From assembly GCF_012034385.1 (NCBI RefSeq), contig NZ_JAAVJB010000025.1:1-37850 (forward strand): 37,850 nucleotides of DNA, written 5' to 3'. This stretch comes from Streptomyces spiramenti. Its GTDB lineage: Bacteria; Actinomycetota; Actinomycetes; Streptomycetales; Streptomycetaceae. Under the pieces are notes generated by a model. That model ran no database searches. It was not told where the DNA came from and worked only from the letters and a program-made list of their open reading frames with translations. Made by a program: the position numbers and the translations under genes. Positions 1 to 9,376 of this stretch are shown piece by piece. The first letter of the stretch is position 1; the number at the start of each line of letters is the position of its first letter.

Positions 1-1
1 G

Positions 2-676
2 GTCGCGTCGCAGCGGCTGCTCCGCGACCGGCTGGTGCTGGACGAGGCCGGGCCGCCGGCGGACGGCACCGGCACCGTCGCTGGGGTGGACGTCGCCTAC
101 GACGACGCTCGCGACCTCGTCGCAGCAGCCGTCGTGGTGCTCGACGCCGCCTCGCTGGAGGTGGTGGCGGAGGCCACGGCCGTCGGTCCGGTGTCGTTCC
201 CCTACGTCCCCGGCCTGCTGGCGTTCCGCGAGGTGCCGGCGGTCCTCCGGGCCCTCGACCGGCTCGCGGTGGCCCCGGACCTGGTCGTCTGCGACGGCTA
301 CGGCCTGGCCCACCCCCGGCGCTTCGGGCTCGCCTGCCACCTCGGTGTGGTCACCGGGCTCCCGACGATCGGTGTCGCCAAGTCGCCCTTCGTCTTCCGG
401 CACGACGAACCGGGCGCCGAGCGGGGTGCCTCGTCCCCGCTGCTGGACGGCGACGAGGAGGTGGGACGCGCGCTGCGGACGCGTGCGGGCGTCAGACCCG
501 TCTTCGTCTCCGCAGGGCACCGGGTGGGACTCGACACGGCCTGCGCCCACGTGATGCGGTCGACACCCCGCTACCGGCAGCCGGAGCCGATCCGCCGGGC
601 CGACCGCAGCTGTCGGGAGGCGCTCTCCGCAGCGGTCGCCGCCGACGCCGGTGAACCGGCGCGACCCCGCGGGTGA
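2..676 (+). CDS. nfi: Endonuclease V (5' end cut by window)
   Basis: Endonuclease V cleaves DNA or RNA next to deaminated bases, mainly inosine. The reading frame is open from base 2, and the residues before the GTG at 35 (ASQRLLRDRL) fit the normal N-terminal helix of the family, so the true start lies outside the window and GTG 35 should not be used. Seen in sequence: VAGVDVAYDD, holding the first metal-binding Asp; VCDGYGLAHPRRFGLACHLG, the DGxGxxHPRxxGxAxHxG signature; TIGVAKSPF with the conserved Lys; and VSAGHRVGLDTA near the C-terminus. The visible 224 residues match the usual length of about 220-230 less a few N-terminal residues. It ends in TGA at 676. No partner gene is visible. Confidence 0.93.
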   Translation, partial: VASQRLLRDRLVLDEAGPPADGTGTVAGVDVAYDDARDLVAAAVVVLDAASLEVVAEATAVGPVSFPYVPGLLAFREVPAVLRALDRLAVAPDLVVCDGYGLAHPRRFGLACHLGVVTGLPTIGVAKSPFVFRHDEPGAERGASSPLLDGDEEVGRALRTRAGVRPVFVSAGHRVGLDTACAHVMRSTPRYRQPEPIRRADRSCREALSAAVAADAGEPARPRG

Positions 677-733
677 GTGCGCCGCACCGCACTCCGCGCT
701 CCGGTCACGGTCGGTGGGTGACCCGCCCGCACA

Positions 734-757
734 TCAGGTAAGGTCACCCTTACCTGA
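734..757. promoter_or_regulatory. Iron box (DmdR/IdeR-type operator)
   Basis: A perfect inverted repeat: TCAGGTAAGG (734-743), four bases TCAC, then CCTTACCTGA (748-757). It resembles the DtxR/IdeR/DmdR iron-box consensus of actinobacteria (AGGTNAGNCTNACCT-like) and lies 113 bases upstream of the siderophore-interacting protein gene. A possible -10, TAAGGT (739-744), sits inside it. I infer repression in high iron by a DmdR-type Fe(II) repressor. Confidence 0.82.
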
Positions 758-870
758 CGCGTGCGACGGTGGGCGCCCCGCGCCGCCGCGTGCGGCGCGT
801 CGTCGCCCCCGGCCGGGGCCGACGCCGAGGAACCGGCCGCCGTGACGGCCCCACCGAGCGAGGAGCAGCG

Positions 871-1719
871 ATGAACGACCGGCCTCCCCGTCCCGCCAAC
901 CCGACCCACATCGGCAGGGTGCTGCGCACCGAGCGGCTGACGGACCACATGATCCGGGTCACGTTCGGCGGGGACGGTCTCCGCGACTTCGCCACCGGCC
1001 CCTACACCGACAGCTACGTGAAGCTCGTCTTCCCGCGGCCCGGTGTCAGCTACCCGCAGCCGCTGGACGTCGCGGCGATCCGCCGTGACCAGCCGCGCGA
1101 CGAGTGGCCGCTGACCCGCACCTACACGGTCCGCAGTTTCGACCCCGCCGGCCCGGAGCTCGTGATCGACTTCGTCCACCACGGCGACACCGGGCTCGCC
1201 GGACCCTGGGCGGCTGCGGCCGTCCCGGGCGACGAGCTCGCCATGCTCGGGCCGGGCGGCGGCTACGCCCCCGACCCGCAGGCCGACTGGCACCTGCTCG
1301 TCGGCGACGAGAGCGCGCTGCCCGCCATCGCGGCCTCGGTCGCGGAGCTCCCCGCCGGCGCCCGCGCACGGGTCTTCCTGGAAGTCGGCGGCCCGGGGGA
1401 GGAGCAGAAGCTCCAGCCGCCGGCCGGCGAGGTGGACATCGTCTGGGTGGGCCGGAAGTCCGGCGCCTACGGCGAGGCGCTGCTCGCGGCGGTCACCGCC
1501 GCCGAGCTGCCCGCGGGCACCGGCCAGGCGTTCGTGCACGGCGAGGCCAACTGGGTGAAGTCGCTCCGCCGCCACCTGCGGCACGAGCTGGGGATGAAGC
1601 CCTCCCAGCTGTCGATCAGCGGCTACTGGCGGCGCGGCGCCGACGAGGACGGCTGGCAGGCCGGGAAGGCCGAATGGAACCGCCGGGTCGAGGAGGAGCA
1701 GGAGCGGGCCGCGGCCTGA
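871..1719 (+). CDS. Siderophore-interacting protein (ferric-siderophore reductase, ViuB/SIP family)
   Basis: 282-residue cytoplasmic flavoprotein expected to reduce Fe(III)-siderophores with NAD(P)H so that iron is released in the cell. The order is typical of the family: an N-terminal FAD-binding barrel with RTYTVRSFD (R-x-Y-T/S flavin motif, about residues 82-90), a NAD(P)-binding lobe with LLVGDESALPAIAA (about 139-152), GEANWVKSLRRHL, and the C-terminal GYWRRGADEDGWQ signature. I chose ATG 871 because AGGAG (861-865) precedes it; an upstream in-frame start at 769 would put coding just after the iron box and has no ribosome site. The gene is monocistronic, with an iron box upstream and a hairpin directly after the stop. 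Confidence 0.93.
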   Translation: MNDRPPRPANPTHIGRVLRTERLTDHMIRVTFGGDGLRDFATGPYTDSYVKLVFPRPGVSYPQPLDVAAIRRDQPRDEWPLTRTYTVRSFDPAGPELVIDFVHHGDTGLAGPWAAAAVPGDELAMLGPGGGYAPDPQADWHLLVGDESALPAIAASVAELPAGARARVFLEVGGPGEEQKLQPPAGEVDIVWVGRKSGAYGEALLAAVTAAELPAGTGQAFVHGEANWVKSLRRHLRHELGMKPSQLSISGYWRRGADEDGWQAGKAEWNRRVEEEQERAAA

Positions 1720-1732
1720 CGCAGCCCCCGCC

Positions 1733-1758
1733 GCCGGCCCGGACGGACGCGGGCCGGC
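1733..1758. terminator. Hairpin terminator after the siderophore-interacting gene
   Basis: Perfect 9-bp stem GCCGGCCCG (1733-1741) / CGGGCCGGC (1750-1758) with an 8-base loop, 13 bases past the stop codon. There is no U-tract, as is common for terminators in this GC range. Confidence 0.6.
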
Positions 1759-1789
1759 CCGCTCGCCCCGCCACCGCGCCGGGCGTACC

Positions 1790-2188
1790 GTGAAGCGCAT
1801 GACGCCGCGTCGCAGCGACGGTCCCCGCGACCGGATACGTGCCCACGCGTTGGGCTTTCCGGGCGCCGTGGAGGAGTTCCCCTGGGGCGAGCCCGCGATC
1901 AAGGCCGGCGGCAAGGTGTTCGTGTTCCTCGGGGCGCCGGCGTCGCCCGCGCCCGCATCCATGGTGATCAAGCTGCCGACGGAGGACGTCCGGGCCCACG
2001 CCCTGTCGCTGCCCGGTGCCGAGCCCGCCGGTTACGGCCTGGCACGCACCGGCTGGGTGCGCGTGCCGCTTGCGGTCGAGGCGGGCTCCGTGCCGGGCAC
2101 CGGTCTGCTGTGCGACTGGGTGGAGGAGAGCTTCCGGGCGGTCGCGCCCCGGCGGCTCGTCGCGGAACTCGACGCCCGGCCGGGGTGA
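1790..2188 (+). CDS. MmcQ/YjbR family protein
   Basis: 132-residue single-domain protein of the MmcQ/YjbR (CyaY-like fold) family, often annotated as DNA-binding although the function is poorly established. The family pattern is visible: an N-terminal helix, LGFPGAVEEFPWGEPAIK (P-G-x-x-x-x-x-P-W-G), a beta strand GKVFVFLG, MVIKLPTED, GWVRVPLA, and a C-terminal helix with VEESFRAVAPRRLVAEL. The start is GTG 1790 or ATG 1799; neither has a strong Shine-Dalgarno sequence. It is convergent with the aminotransferase gene. No metabolic role can be inferred from the neighbours. Confidence 0.85.
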   Translation: MKRMTPRRSDGPRDRIRAHALGFPGAVEEFPWGEPAIKAGGKVFVFLGAPASPAPASMVIKLPTEDVRAHALSLPGAEPAGYGLARTGWVRVPLAVEAGSVPGTGLLCDWVEESFRAVAPRRLVAELDARPG

Positions 2189-2270
2189 CCGCGCCGACCA
2201 GGCATTGGTTCCCCGGGGCCCACCGACCCGCGGCGTGGAACGCCAGGTCGCGTCGGCGTCGAGCGGGTGG

Positions 2271-3326
2271 TCAACGGCCCGCCGCGGTCGTCTCCAGTGC
2301 CGCAATCGCCCGGTCGACGTCCGCCTCGTCGTTGTAGAGGTGGAACGCGGCCCGCAGCGCCCCCCTGCGGCGGGCAACCCGTACCCCCGCGCGGTGCAGG
2401 GCCTCCACCGCGCCCTCGGGTTCGGGGAAGGAGACGATCGGCCCCCCGGCGTCCGGCACCTCGCAGCCGAGCCCGGCCAGTCCCTCCCGGAACCGCGCGG
2501 CCAGCGCTCGGGCGTGCGCGCCGACCCGCGCCGGTCCCGCCTCGGCCAGCAACCGCAGTGACGGCGCCGCCCCCAGATAGGGGAGGTAGGCCGGGCTCTG
2601 GTCGAACCGGCGTGCGTCGGGGGCGAGTTCCGCGACCGGCCCGTAGCAGCTCTGCCACGGCTCCGCCCCGGCCACCCAGCCGGCGTGCAGCGGACGGAGG
2701 CCACCGAACCCCGGCGGCACCGACAGGAAGGAGACGCCGCGCGGCGTGAGCAGCCACTTGTACCCGCCGCACACCGTGTAGTCGAAGCGGTCGGCCCCCA
2801 GGGGCAGCCAGCCGGCCGCCTGGGTGGTGTCGAGCAGCGTGCGCGCCCCGTGCTCGCGCGCGGCCGACAGCAGGGCGCCGAGGTCGACGACCCGGCCGTC
2901 GGCCGACTGGGCGGCGCTCACCGCCACCAGGTCGGTGCCCGGTCGCACCGCGTCGACGAGGCCGTCGAGCGGGACCTGCCGCAGCCGCAGCCCCCCGCGC
3001 TGGTCGAACGGCGTGGGCAGTGAGCTGAACTCCTCGGCGGCCAGCAGTACTTCGGCACCCGCCGGCAGTGAGGCGGCGACCAGCGCCACATGGACCGCGA
3101 CGGACGACCCGACGGCCACCCGGTCCGCCGTCACGCCGACGAGTGCCGCGTAGTCCGCCCGTACCCCGTCCACCGCCCGCAGGCAGGCCTGCTGGTCGAG
3201 CGTTCCCTCGGCCATCAACGCCGCTCCCCGCCGGACGGCGGTGACCGAACGCCGGGGGAGCAGCCCGTGGGAGGCGGTGTCGAGGAAGGTCCCTCGCGGG
3301 GTGAACTCCTGCCGCAATGCGTCCAT
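2271..3326 (-). CDS. Aminotransferase class V-fold PLP-dependent enzyme
   Basis: 351-residue fold-type I PLP enzyme of the class V group (cysteine desulfurase / isopenicillin N epimerase-like). Seen: the N-terminal TASHGLLPRRS; AVSAAQSADGRVVDL and LLDTTQAAGWLPL, which includes the Asp that contacts the PLP pyridine; and VCGGYKWLLTPRG with the probable Schiff-base Lys at residue 190. The C-terminal small domain ends with AAFHLYNDEADVDRAIAAL. ATG 3326 begins MDALRQEF and is where homology starts; the frame extends 15 codons upstream without a better site. The reaction (desulfuration, epimerisation or transamination) cannot be read from sequence, and no sulfur-transfer or peptide-synthesis genes are adjacent. 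It is transcribed divergently from the racemase operon. Confidence 0.88.
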   Translation of the reverse strand: MDALRQEFTPRGTFLDTASHGLLPRRSVTAVRRGAALMAEGTLDQQACLRAVDGVRADYAALVGVTADRVAVGSSVAVHVALVAASLPAGAEVLLAAEEFSSLPTPFDQRGGLRLRQVPLDGLVDAVRPGTDLVAVSAAQSADGRVVDLGALLSAAREHGARTLLDTTQAAGWLPLGADRFDYTVCGGYKWLLTPRGVSFLSVPPGFGGLRPLHAGWVAGAEPWQSCYGPVAELAPDARRFDQSPAYLPYLGAAPSLRLLAEAGPARVGAHARALAARFREGLAGLGCEVPDAGGPIVSFPEPEGAVEALHRAGVRVARRRGALRAAFHLYNDEADVDRAIAALETTAAGR

Positions 3327-3434
3327 GTGACATACCTGGCCGACGTGTCGCCACGCCACACGCGCCCTCACCCCGGCGCGGGGGCGCCGCCCCCGCCATC
3401 GTGCGCCCGCGCACCCCGCCCCGCGTCGTGATCC

Positions 3435-3463
3435 TTGAGAAATACGGAACGCGTTCCTAGGAT
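3435..3463 (+). promoter_or_regulatory. Promoter of the racemase-thiolase-fadB operon with an operator in its spacer
   Basis: TTGAGA (3435-3440), exactly 17 bases, TAGGAT (3458-3463): a good primary-sigma promoter, rarely so clear in this GC range. The 3' end of the spacer is the perfect 12-bp palindrome GGAACGCGTTCC (3446-3457), ideally placed to block RNA polymerase. The predicted transcript start is about 3470, 37 bases before the racemase ATG. The regulator is unknown. Confidence 0.75.
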
Positions 3464-3506
3464 CGCGTTGTTACCGCGACGTAGCGCGACGGACTCCGGG
3501 GGGACC

Positions 3507-4664
3507 ATGCCGACCACCGCCACCGGGCCGCTGGCCGGGGTACGGGTCGTGGAACTCGCCGGGCTGGGCCCCGCACCCTTCGCGGCCATGCTCCTCGCCG
3601 ACCTCGGGGCCGACGTCGTCCGGGTGGACCGCCCCGGCGGCAGCTGGCCCCACCTGCCGCCGGACGCGGACCTGACCGGCAGGAACAAGCGGTCGGTGCT
3701 CGCTGACCTCAAGACGGCCGAGGGCGCGGCCCGCGTCCTGGAACTCGCCGAGCGGGCCGACGTCATGGTGGAGGGGTTCCGGCCGGGCGTGGCGGAACGC
3801 CTCGGTGTCGGACCCGAGGCAGCCCTCGCCCGCAACCCCCGGCTGGTCTACGGCCGCATGACCGGGTGGGGGCAGGACGGCCCGCTGGCCGAGCGGGCCG
3901 GGCACGACATCGACTTCCTTGCCCTCACCGGCGCTCTCGCCGCCACGGGTCCGGCCGACGGCCCGCCGGTGGCCCCGGCCAACCTGCTCGGCGACCACGG
4001 CGGCGGTGCCCTCTACCTCGTCGTCGGGGTCCTGGCCGCACTCCGCCATGCGGAGGCCCACGGCGTCGGACAGGTGGTGGACGCGGCGGTCGTCGACGGC
4101 GTCAGCCACCTCACCACAGCGCTGCACGGCCTGCTCGCCGCCGGGGTCTGGCAGGACCGCCGCGAGGCCAACCTCCTGGACGGCGGTGCCCCCTCCTACG
4201 GCTGCTACGCCACCTCCGACGGCGGGTACATGGCGGTCGGCGCCCTGGAGCCCGCCTTCTACGAGGAGTTCCTGCGACGGCTCGGGATCGACCCCGGGCT
4301 GCCCGCCGCCGACGGGCACGCGTTCCCCGACCGCACGAACCCCGGCGACGCGCCCCGGTTGCGGGCCCTGCTCGCCGCCCGGTTCAGCGCGCGGACGCGG
4401 AACGAGTGGGCGGAGGTCTTCGCCGACAGTGACGCCTGCGTCGCCCCCGTGCTGTCGCTGAGCGAGGCGCCCGGTCACCCCCACCTCGCTGCCCGGGGCA
4501 CCTTCACCGACCACGGCGGCACCGTTCAACCGGCCCCCGCGCCCCGGTTCTCCGTCACCCCCGCCGCGTTACGGCTGCCACCGGCGCGGCCCGGCGCGGA
4601 CGCCGCAGGGGTGGCCGCGGAGTGGGACCTCCCGGTGGAACGGGGCGGAACCACCCGCCCGTGA
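3507..4664 (+). CDS. Alpha-methylacyl-CoA racemase (CaiB/BaiF CoA-transferase family)
   Basis: 385-residue class III CoA-transferase-fold protein. It looks like a racemase rather than a transferase because the catalytic set known from Mycobacterium MCR is in place: His133 and Asp163 (AGHDIDFLAL; NLLGDHGGG) and Glu248 (GALEPAFY), equivalent to MCR His126, Asp156 and Glu241. The role would be to interconvert (R)- and (S)-2-methylacyl-CoA so that branched acyl chains can be beta-oxidised, which fits the thiolase and FadB genes downstream. ATG 3507 has GGGGGGA directly upstream. Codon 355 (4569-4571) is TTA, read in Streptomyces by the bldA tRNA, so translation may be developmentally limited. First gene of the operon, 99 bases before the thiolase. 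Confidence 0.88.
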   Translation: MPTTATGPLAGVRVVELAGLGPAPFAAMLLADLGADVVRVDRPGGSWPHLPPDADLTGRNKRSVLADLKTAEGAARVLELAERADVMVEGFRPGVAERLGVGPEAALARNPRLVYGRMTGWGQDGPLAERAGHDIDFLALTGALAATGPADGPPVAPANLLGDHGGGALYLVVGVLAALRHAEAHGVGQVVDAAVVDGVSHLTTALHGLLAAGVWQDRREANLLDGGAPSYGCYATSDGGYMAVGALEPAFYEEFLRRLGIDPGLPAADGHAFPDRTNPGDAPRLRALLAARFSARTRNEWAEVFADSDACVAPVLSLSEAPGHPHLAARGTFTDHGGTVQPAPAPRFSVTPAALRLPPARPGADAAGVAAEWDLPVERGGTTRP

Positions 4665-4763
4665 CGCCGCCGCACCCCCAGCGCCGCCGCGCCCGGCCCG
4701 CGCGGGCCGACCGTGTCCGGGCGGACGCCGACCGGCAGCCAACCGCCCATGAGAGAGGTACAC

Positions 4764-5978
<1,215 letters not shown>

Positions 5979-6092
5979 CACCCGCCCGGCACCCCCACCG
6001 GGTCGAGAGCGGGCCGCCCGCTCCGCTCCGGCCGACCGCCCCTCCGCGTCGCCCCACCGCCCGGCGGCGTCGCCCCACCGAAAGAGACCGCC

Positions 6093-8333
6093 ATGACCGC
6101 ACCCGCAGCCTCCGCCGCCGATCCCGACGCCGGGCCGATCCACTGGCACCGCGGCGCCGACGGGATCGTGACCCTGACCATGGACGCCCCCGGGCGCACC
6201 GCCAACACCATGGACGCCGCGTTCGTCACCGCGCTCACCGCCGCCGCCGACCGGTTGGAGGGTGAGCGCGACACGGTGCGCGGCATCATCGTCACCTCCG
6301 CCAAGGAGACCTTCTTCGCCGGTGGCGACCTCGACGAGCTCATCGCCGCCGGCCCCGAGGACGCCCGGCAGGTGTTCGACTTCGCCACGGCGCTCAAGCG
6401 CGCGCTGCGCCGCATCGAGACCCTGGGAGTGCCGGTGGTCGCCGCCGTCAACGGCACCGCGCTCGGCGGCGGGCTGGAGCTCGCGCTCGCCTGCCACCAC
6501 CGGATCGTCCTCGACGGTCCCGACACCCGTCTCGGGCTGCCCGAGGTGACCCTCGGGCTGCTTCCGGGGGGTGGCGGTGTCGCCCGGACCGTGCGGCTGC
6601 TCGGTATCGCCGACGCCCTGCGCCACGTCCTGCTGGAGGGCACCCGCCACACCCCGTCGCGGGCACTGGAGCTGGGGCTGGTCCACCAGGTGGTGACCTC
6701 CCCCGAGGAGATGCTGGGCGCCGCGCGCGCCCACATCGACGCCCACCCCGCCTCCCGTCAGCCGTGGGACGAGGAGGGCTACCGCATCCCCGGGGGGACG
6801 CCCGCCACGCGGTCGTTGGCCGCGGTGCTGCCCTCCTTCGCGGCGCATCTCGTGCGCCGCACCGGAGGCGCGCCGCTGCCGGCGCCCCGGAACATCCTGG
6901 CTGCGGCGGTGGAGGGCGCGCAGGTCGACTTCGAGGGCGCTCAGCTGATCGAGAGCCGCTACTTCACCGAGTTGGTCGTCGGGCAGACCTCGAAGAACAT
7001 GACGCAGGCGTTCTTCTTCGACCTGCGGACCGTCAACGCGGGGGCCGCGAGGCCGGAGGGGGAGCCGGCGCACCGGGTGCGCCGGGTCGGTGTCGTCGGC
7101 GCGGGGATGATGGGTGCGGGGATCGCCCACGTCTGCGCACGCGCGGGCATCGACGTCGTGCTGCAGGACGTCAGCCGGGAGGCCGCCCTCCGGGGCCGTG
7201 CCCACGCCGAGCGGCTCGTGGCGGCGTCGGTCGCCCGAGGCCGAATGACGGAGGCCGAGGCCGCGGCGCTCACGGCCCGCATCACCGCGACCGACACGAT
7301 CGAGGACCTGGCCGGCTGCGAGGTGGTGGTCGAGGCGGTGTTCGAGGACACCGCGCTGAAGCACCAGGTGCTCGCGGCGGTCGAGCGGGTGGTCGGCGAG
7401 TCCGCGCTGCTCTGCACCAACACCTCGACGCTCCCGGTCGGCGGACTGGCCGAGGCAGTGGGCCGGCCGGAGGACTTCCTGGGACTGCACTTCTTCTCGC
7501 CCGTGCACCGGATGCCGCTGGTGGAGATCGTGCGGGGCGCGCGGACGGGGGACCGTGCGCTGGCGCGCGCCTTTGACCTGGTGCGGCAGATCGGTCGCAC
7601 CCCGATCGTCGTCAACGACGGCCGGGGCTTCTTTACCTCCCGGGTCATCGCCCGCTTCCTGCAGGAGGGTGTGGCGATGGTGGGGGAGGGGGTGGCGCCC
7701 TCGTCGGTGGAGCAGGCCGCGGCCCGGGCCGGCTACCCCACGGGAGTGCTCGCCCTGCTGGACGAGTTGACGCTGACTCTTCCCCGCCGGGTGCGGGCCG
7801 AGGACCGGGCCGCCGCGTCGGCCGCCGGCGAGGAATGGGTCCCGCACCCGGCGGACGCGCTCCTGGACCGCATGGTCGAGGAGTACGGCCGGACAGGGCG
7901 CGCCGGTGGCGCCGGCTTCTACGAGTACGGCGAGGACGGCGCGAGGGCGGGGCTCTGGCCGGAGCTGGGGGAGCGCCTGGCACCCGGCGGCCGGGTGGAG
8001 CTGCCGATGGCCGACCTGACGGAACGACTGCTGTTCGTCGAGGCGCTGGACAGCATCCGACTGCTGGAGGAGGGGGTGCTCACCTCGGTCGCGGACGCCA
8101 ACGTCGGTTCGCTGCTGGGTATCGGCTTCCCGCCGTGGACCGGCGGGGTGCTCCAGTACGTCAACGGCTACCCGGGCGGGCTCGACGGGTTCGTCGCCCG
8201 TGCGCGCGAGCTGGCGGACCGTTACGGCCCCCGGTTCGCGCCGCCCGCGCTGCTGCTGGCGAAGGCGGCGGCGGGTGAACTGTTCGGCGAGGTCCGCTAC
8301 CGACCCGCACCGGAGGTGCCTGCCGTGGTGTGA
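6093..8333 (+). CDS. fadB: Fatty-acid oxidation multifunctional protein FadB (enoyl-CoA hydratase / 3-hydroxyacyl-CoA dehydrogenase)
   Basis: 746-residue fusion. Residues about 15-280 are crotonase fold with the two general acid/base Glu residues, Glu129 (GGGLELALA) and Glu151 ([14 protein letters not shown]). About 328-510 is the NAD-binding domain, with [15 protein letters not shown] and the catalytic His in [16 protein letters not shown]. About 510-740 holds the C-terminal dehydrogenase domains. It hydrates 2-enoyl-CoA and oxidises the 3-hydroxyacyl-CoA, handing the product to the upstream thiolase. ATG 6093 has GAAAGAGA upstream. A strong hairpin follows the stop, closing the operon. There is no acyl-CoA ligase or acyl-CoA dehydrogenase in the operon, so those steps must come from elsewhere. 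Confidence 0.94.
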   Translation: MTAPAASAADPDAGPIHWHRGADGIVTLTMDAPGRTANTMDAAFVTALTAAADRLEGERDTVRGIIVTSAKETFFAGGDLDELIAAGPEDARQVFDFATALKRALRRIETLGVPVVAAVNGTALGGGLELALACHHRIVLDGPDTRLGLPEVTLGLLPGGGGVARTVRLLGIADALRHVLLEGTRHTPSRALELGLVHQVVTSPEEMLGAARAHIDAHPASRQPWDEEGYRIPGGTPATRSLAAVLPSFAAHLVRRTGGAPLPAPRNILAAAVEGAQVDFEGAQLIESRYFTELVVGQTSKNMTQAFFFDLRTVNAGAARPEGEPAHRVRRVGVVGAGMMGAGIAHVCARAGIDVVLQDVSREAALRGRAHAERLVAASVARGRMTEAEAAALTARITATDTIEDLAGCEVVVEAVFEDTALKHQVLAAVERVVGESALLCTNTSTLPVGGLAEAVGRPEDFLGLHFFSPVHRMPLVEIVRGARTGDRALARAFDLVRQIGRTPIVVNDGRGFFTSRVIARFLQEGVAMVGEGVAPSSVEQAAARAGYPTGVLALLDELTLTLPRRVRAEDRAAASAAGEEWVPHPADALLDRMVEEYGRTGRAGGAGFYEYGEDGARAGLWPELGERLAPGGRVELPMADLTERLLFVEALDSIRLLEEGVLTSVADANVGSLLGIGFPPWTGGVLQYVNGYPGGLDGFVARARELADRYGPRFAPPALLLAKAAAGELFGEVRYRPAPEVPAVV

Positions 8334-8354
8334 CGCCGGCCGCCCCGTCGCCTC

Positions 8355-8380
8355 GGCCCCGCCCCTTCCGGGGCGGGGCC
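8355..8380. terminator. Hairpin terminator after fadB
   Basis: Perfect 11-bp stem GGCCCCGCCCC (8355-8365) / GGGGCGGGGCC (8370-8380) with a TTCC tetraloop, 22 bases after the fadB stop. Confidence 0.75.
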
Positions 8381-8490
8381 GACGGCGTTCGAGGCGCGGC
8401 CCCCGGTCCGCGGCGACCCCGGGCTCGGGCGGCGCGCGGGGGTGTGGACGGGGTGCGCCGGGGTAGGTGAACGGAGTCGTATCGATCCGT

Positions 8491-8544
8491 TTGCGTTTCG
8501 CAGGGTGGGTGTCTACGCTCGTGCTCGAGAAACGACATCGTTTC
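8491..8544 (+). promoter_or_regulatory. tetR-mmpL promoter and probable TetR operator
   Basis: TTGCGT (8491-8496), 17 bases, TACGCT (8514-8519). The inverted repeat GAAACGA-CA-TCGTTTC (8529-8544) begins just past the predicted transcription start, about 8526. Position and the 16-bp size are typical of an autoregulating TetR protein; the gene itself begins at 8612. Confidence 0.75.
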
Positions 8545-8611
8545 GATCTGCGGATCGATGATGGGATGGCCACCTCCGGCCGGAGGACCGGCCCCGTCGA
8601 CAGGACACGGA

Positions 8612-9244
8612 ATGACCGAGCAGCCCGGCGTCACCGCCCCCAGGGCCGGTGGCCGCAGCGGCCGAACGAAGCTCACCGAGGAGCGTGAGCAGGAGCTCTA
8701 CGAGGCCGTCCTCGCCGAGCTGCGGGAGCGCGGCTACGAGGCCCTGACGATGGACGCGGTCGCTGCCCGCTCCCGGTCGAGCAAGGCCACCCTCTACCGT
8801 CAGTGGCAGACCAAGGCCCGGCTCGTCACCTCCGCGCTCCGCCACACCAAGCGCCTCTCCCTCGACGACGTGGACACCGGCTCGCTCCGCGGCGACTTCC
8901 GGGAGATGTGCGGCCGGGTCGGCACCGAGGCCACCGACGACACCGCCGTCATCCACGCCCTCTCGCACGCCTGCCGCAACGACCCGGACCTCCACCTCGC
9001 CGTGCGGCAGGTGATCATCGACCCGGAGATCAAGGTGCTCGACCGCGCCCTGCGGCGGGCCGAGGAGCGCGGTGAGCTCGCCCCCGGCAATCCCGCGGTG
9101 GAGTTCGTCGTGCACTCGATCATCGGCGCGCTCATCGCCCGGCCGCTGATGGAGGGCCGCTACGCCGATCCCGACTTCCTGCGCCGCTTCGCGGACACCA
9201 TGATCATCCCGCTGCTGCTCCCCGAGCCGGCCCCCGCGGGCTGA
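8612..9244 (+). CDS. TetR-family transcriptional regulator
   Basis: 210-residue repressor. The N-terminal helix-turn-helix is clear: LTEEREQELYEAVLAELRERG, then GYEALTMDAVAARS and RSSKATLYRQW, the usual recognition-helix pattern (about residues 20-70). The ligand-binding C-terminal part has the TetR_C-like segment AVEFVVHSIIGALIARPL. ATG 8612 begins MTEQPG; an in-frame start at 8558 would add 18 unrelated residues. It is followed after 132 bases by an MMPL exporter on the same strand, the usual arrangement of an efflux pump with its ligand-sensing repressor. The ligand is unknown. Confidence 0.92.
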   Translation: MTEQPGVTAPRAGGRSGRTKLTEEREQELYEAVLAELRERGYEALTMDAVAARSRSSKATLYRQWQTKARLVTSALRHTKRLSLDDVDTGSLRGDFREMCGRVGTEATDDTAVIHALSHACRNDPDLHLAVRQVIIDPEIKVLDRALRRAEERGELAPGNPAVEFVVHSIIGALIARPLMEGRYADPDFLRRFADTMIIPLLLPEPAPAG

Positions 9245-9376
9245 CCGGCCCGCGGTCCTCGGGGCCGCCCGCCGGTCGTGGCACAACACCACACCGACCA
9301 CCCCCTCCCGGCAGACCGCCACAGGCCGCCGGGGCGGCCCCTCACTGCCCGCACCGAATAGGAGACACCCGCCGCC

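Noticed and set aside
4665..4763. Palindrome-like CGGCCCGCGCGGGCCG in the racemase-thiolase gap as a terminator
   Set aside because: Self-complementary with no loop and simple GC sequence; the genes form an operon and this is too weak to call.
6046..6080. 14-bp direct repeat GCGTCGCCCCACCG in the thiolase-fadB gap
   Set aside because: Only two copies at a 21-bp period in GC-rich spacer sequence. Replication slippage explains it; no regulatory context.
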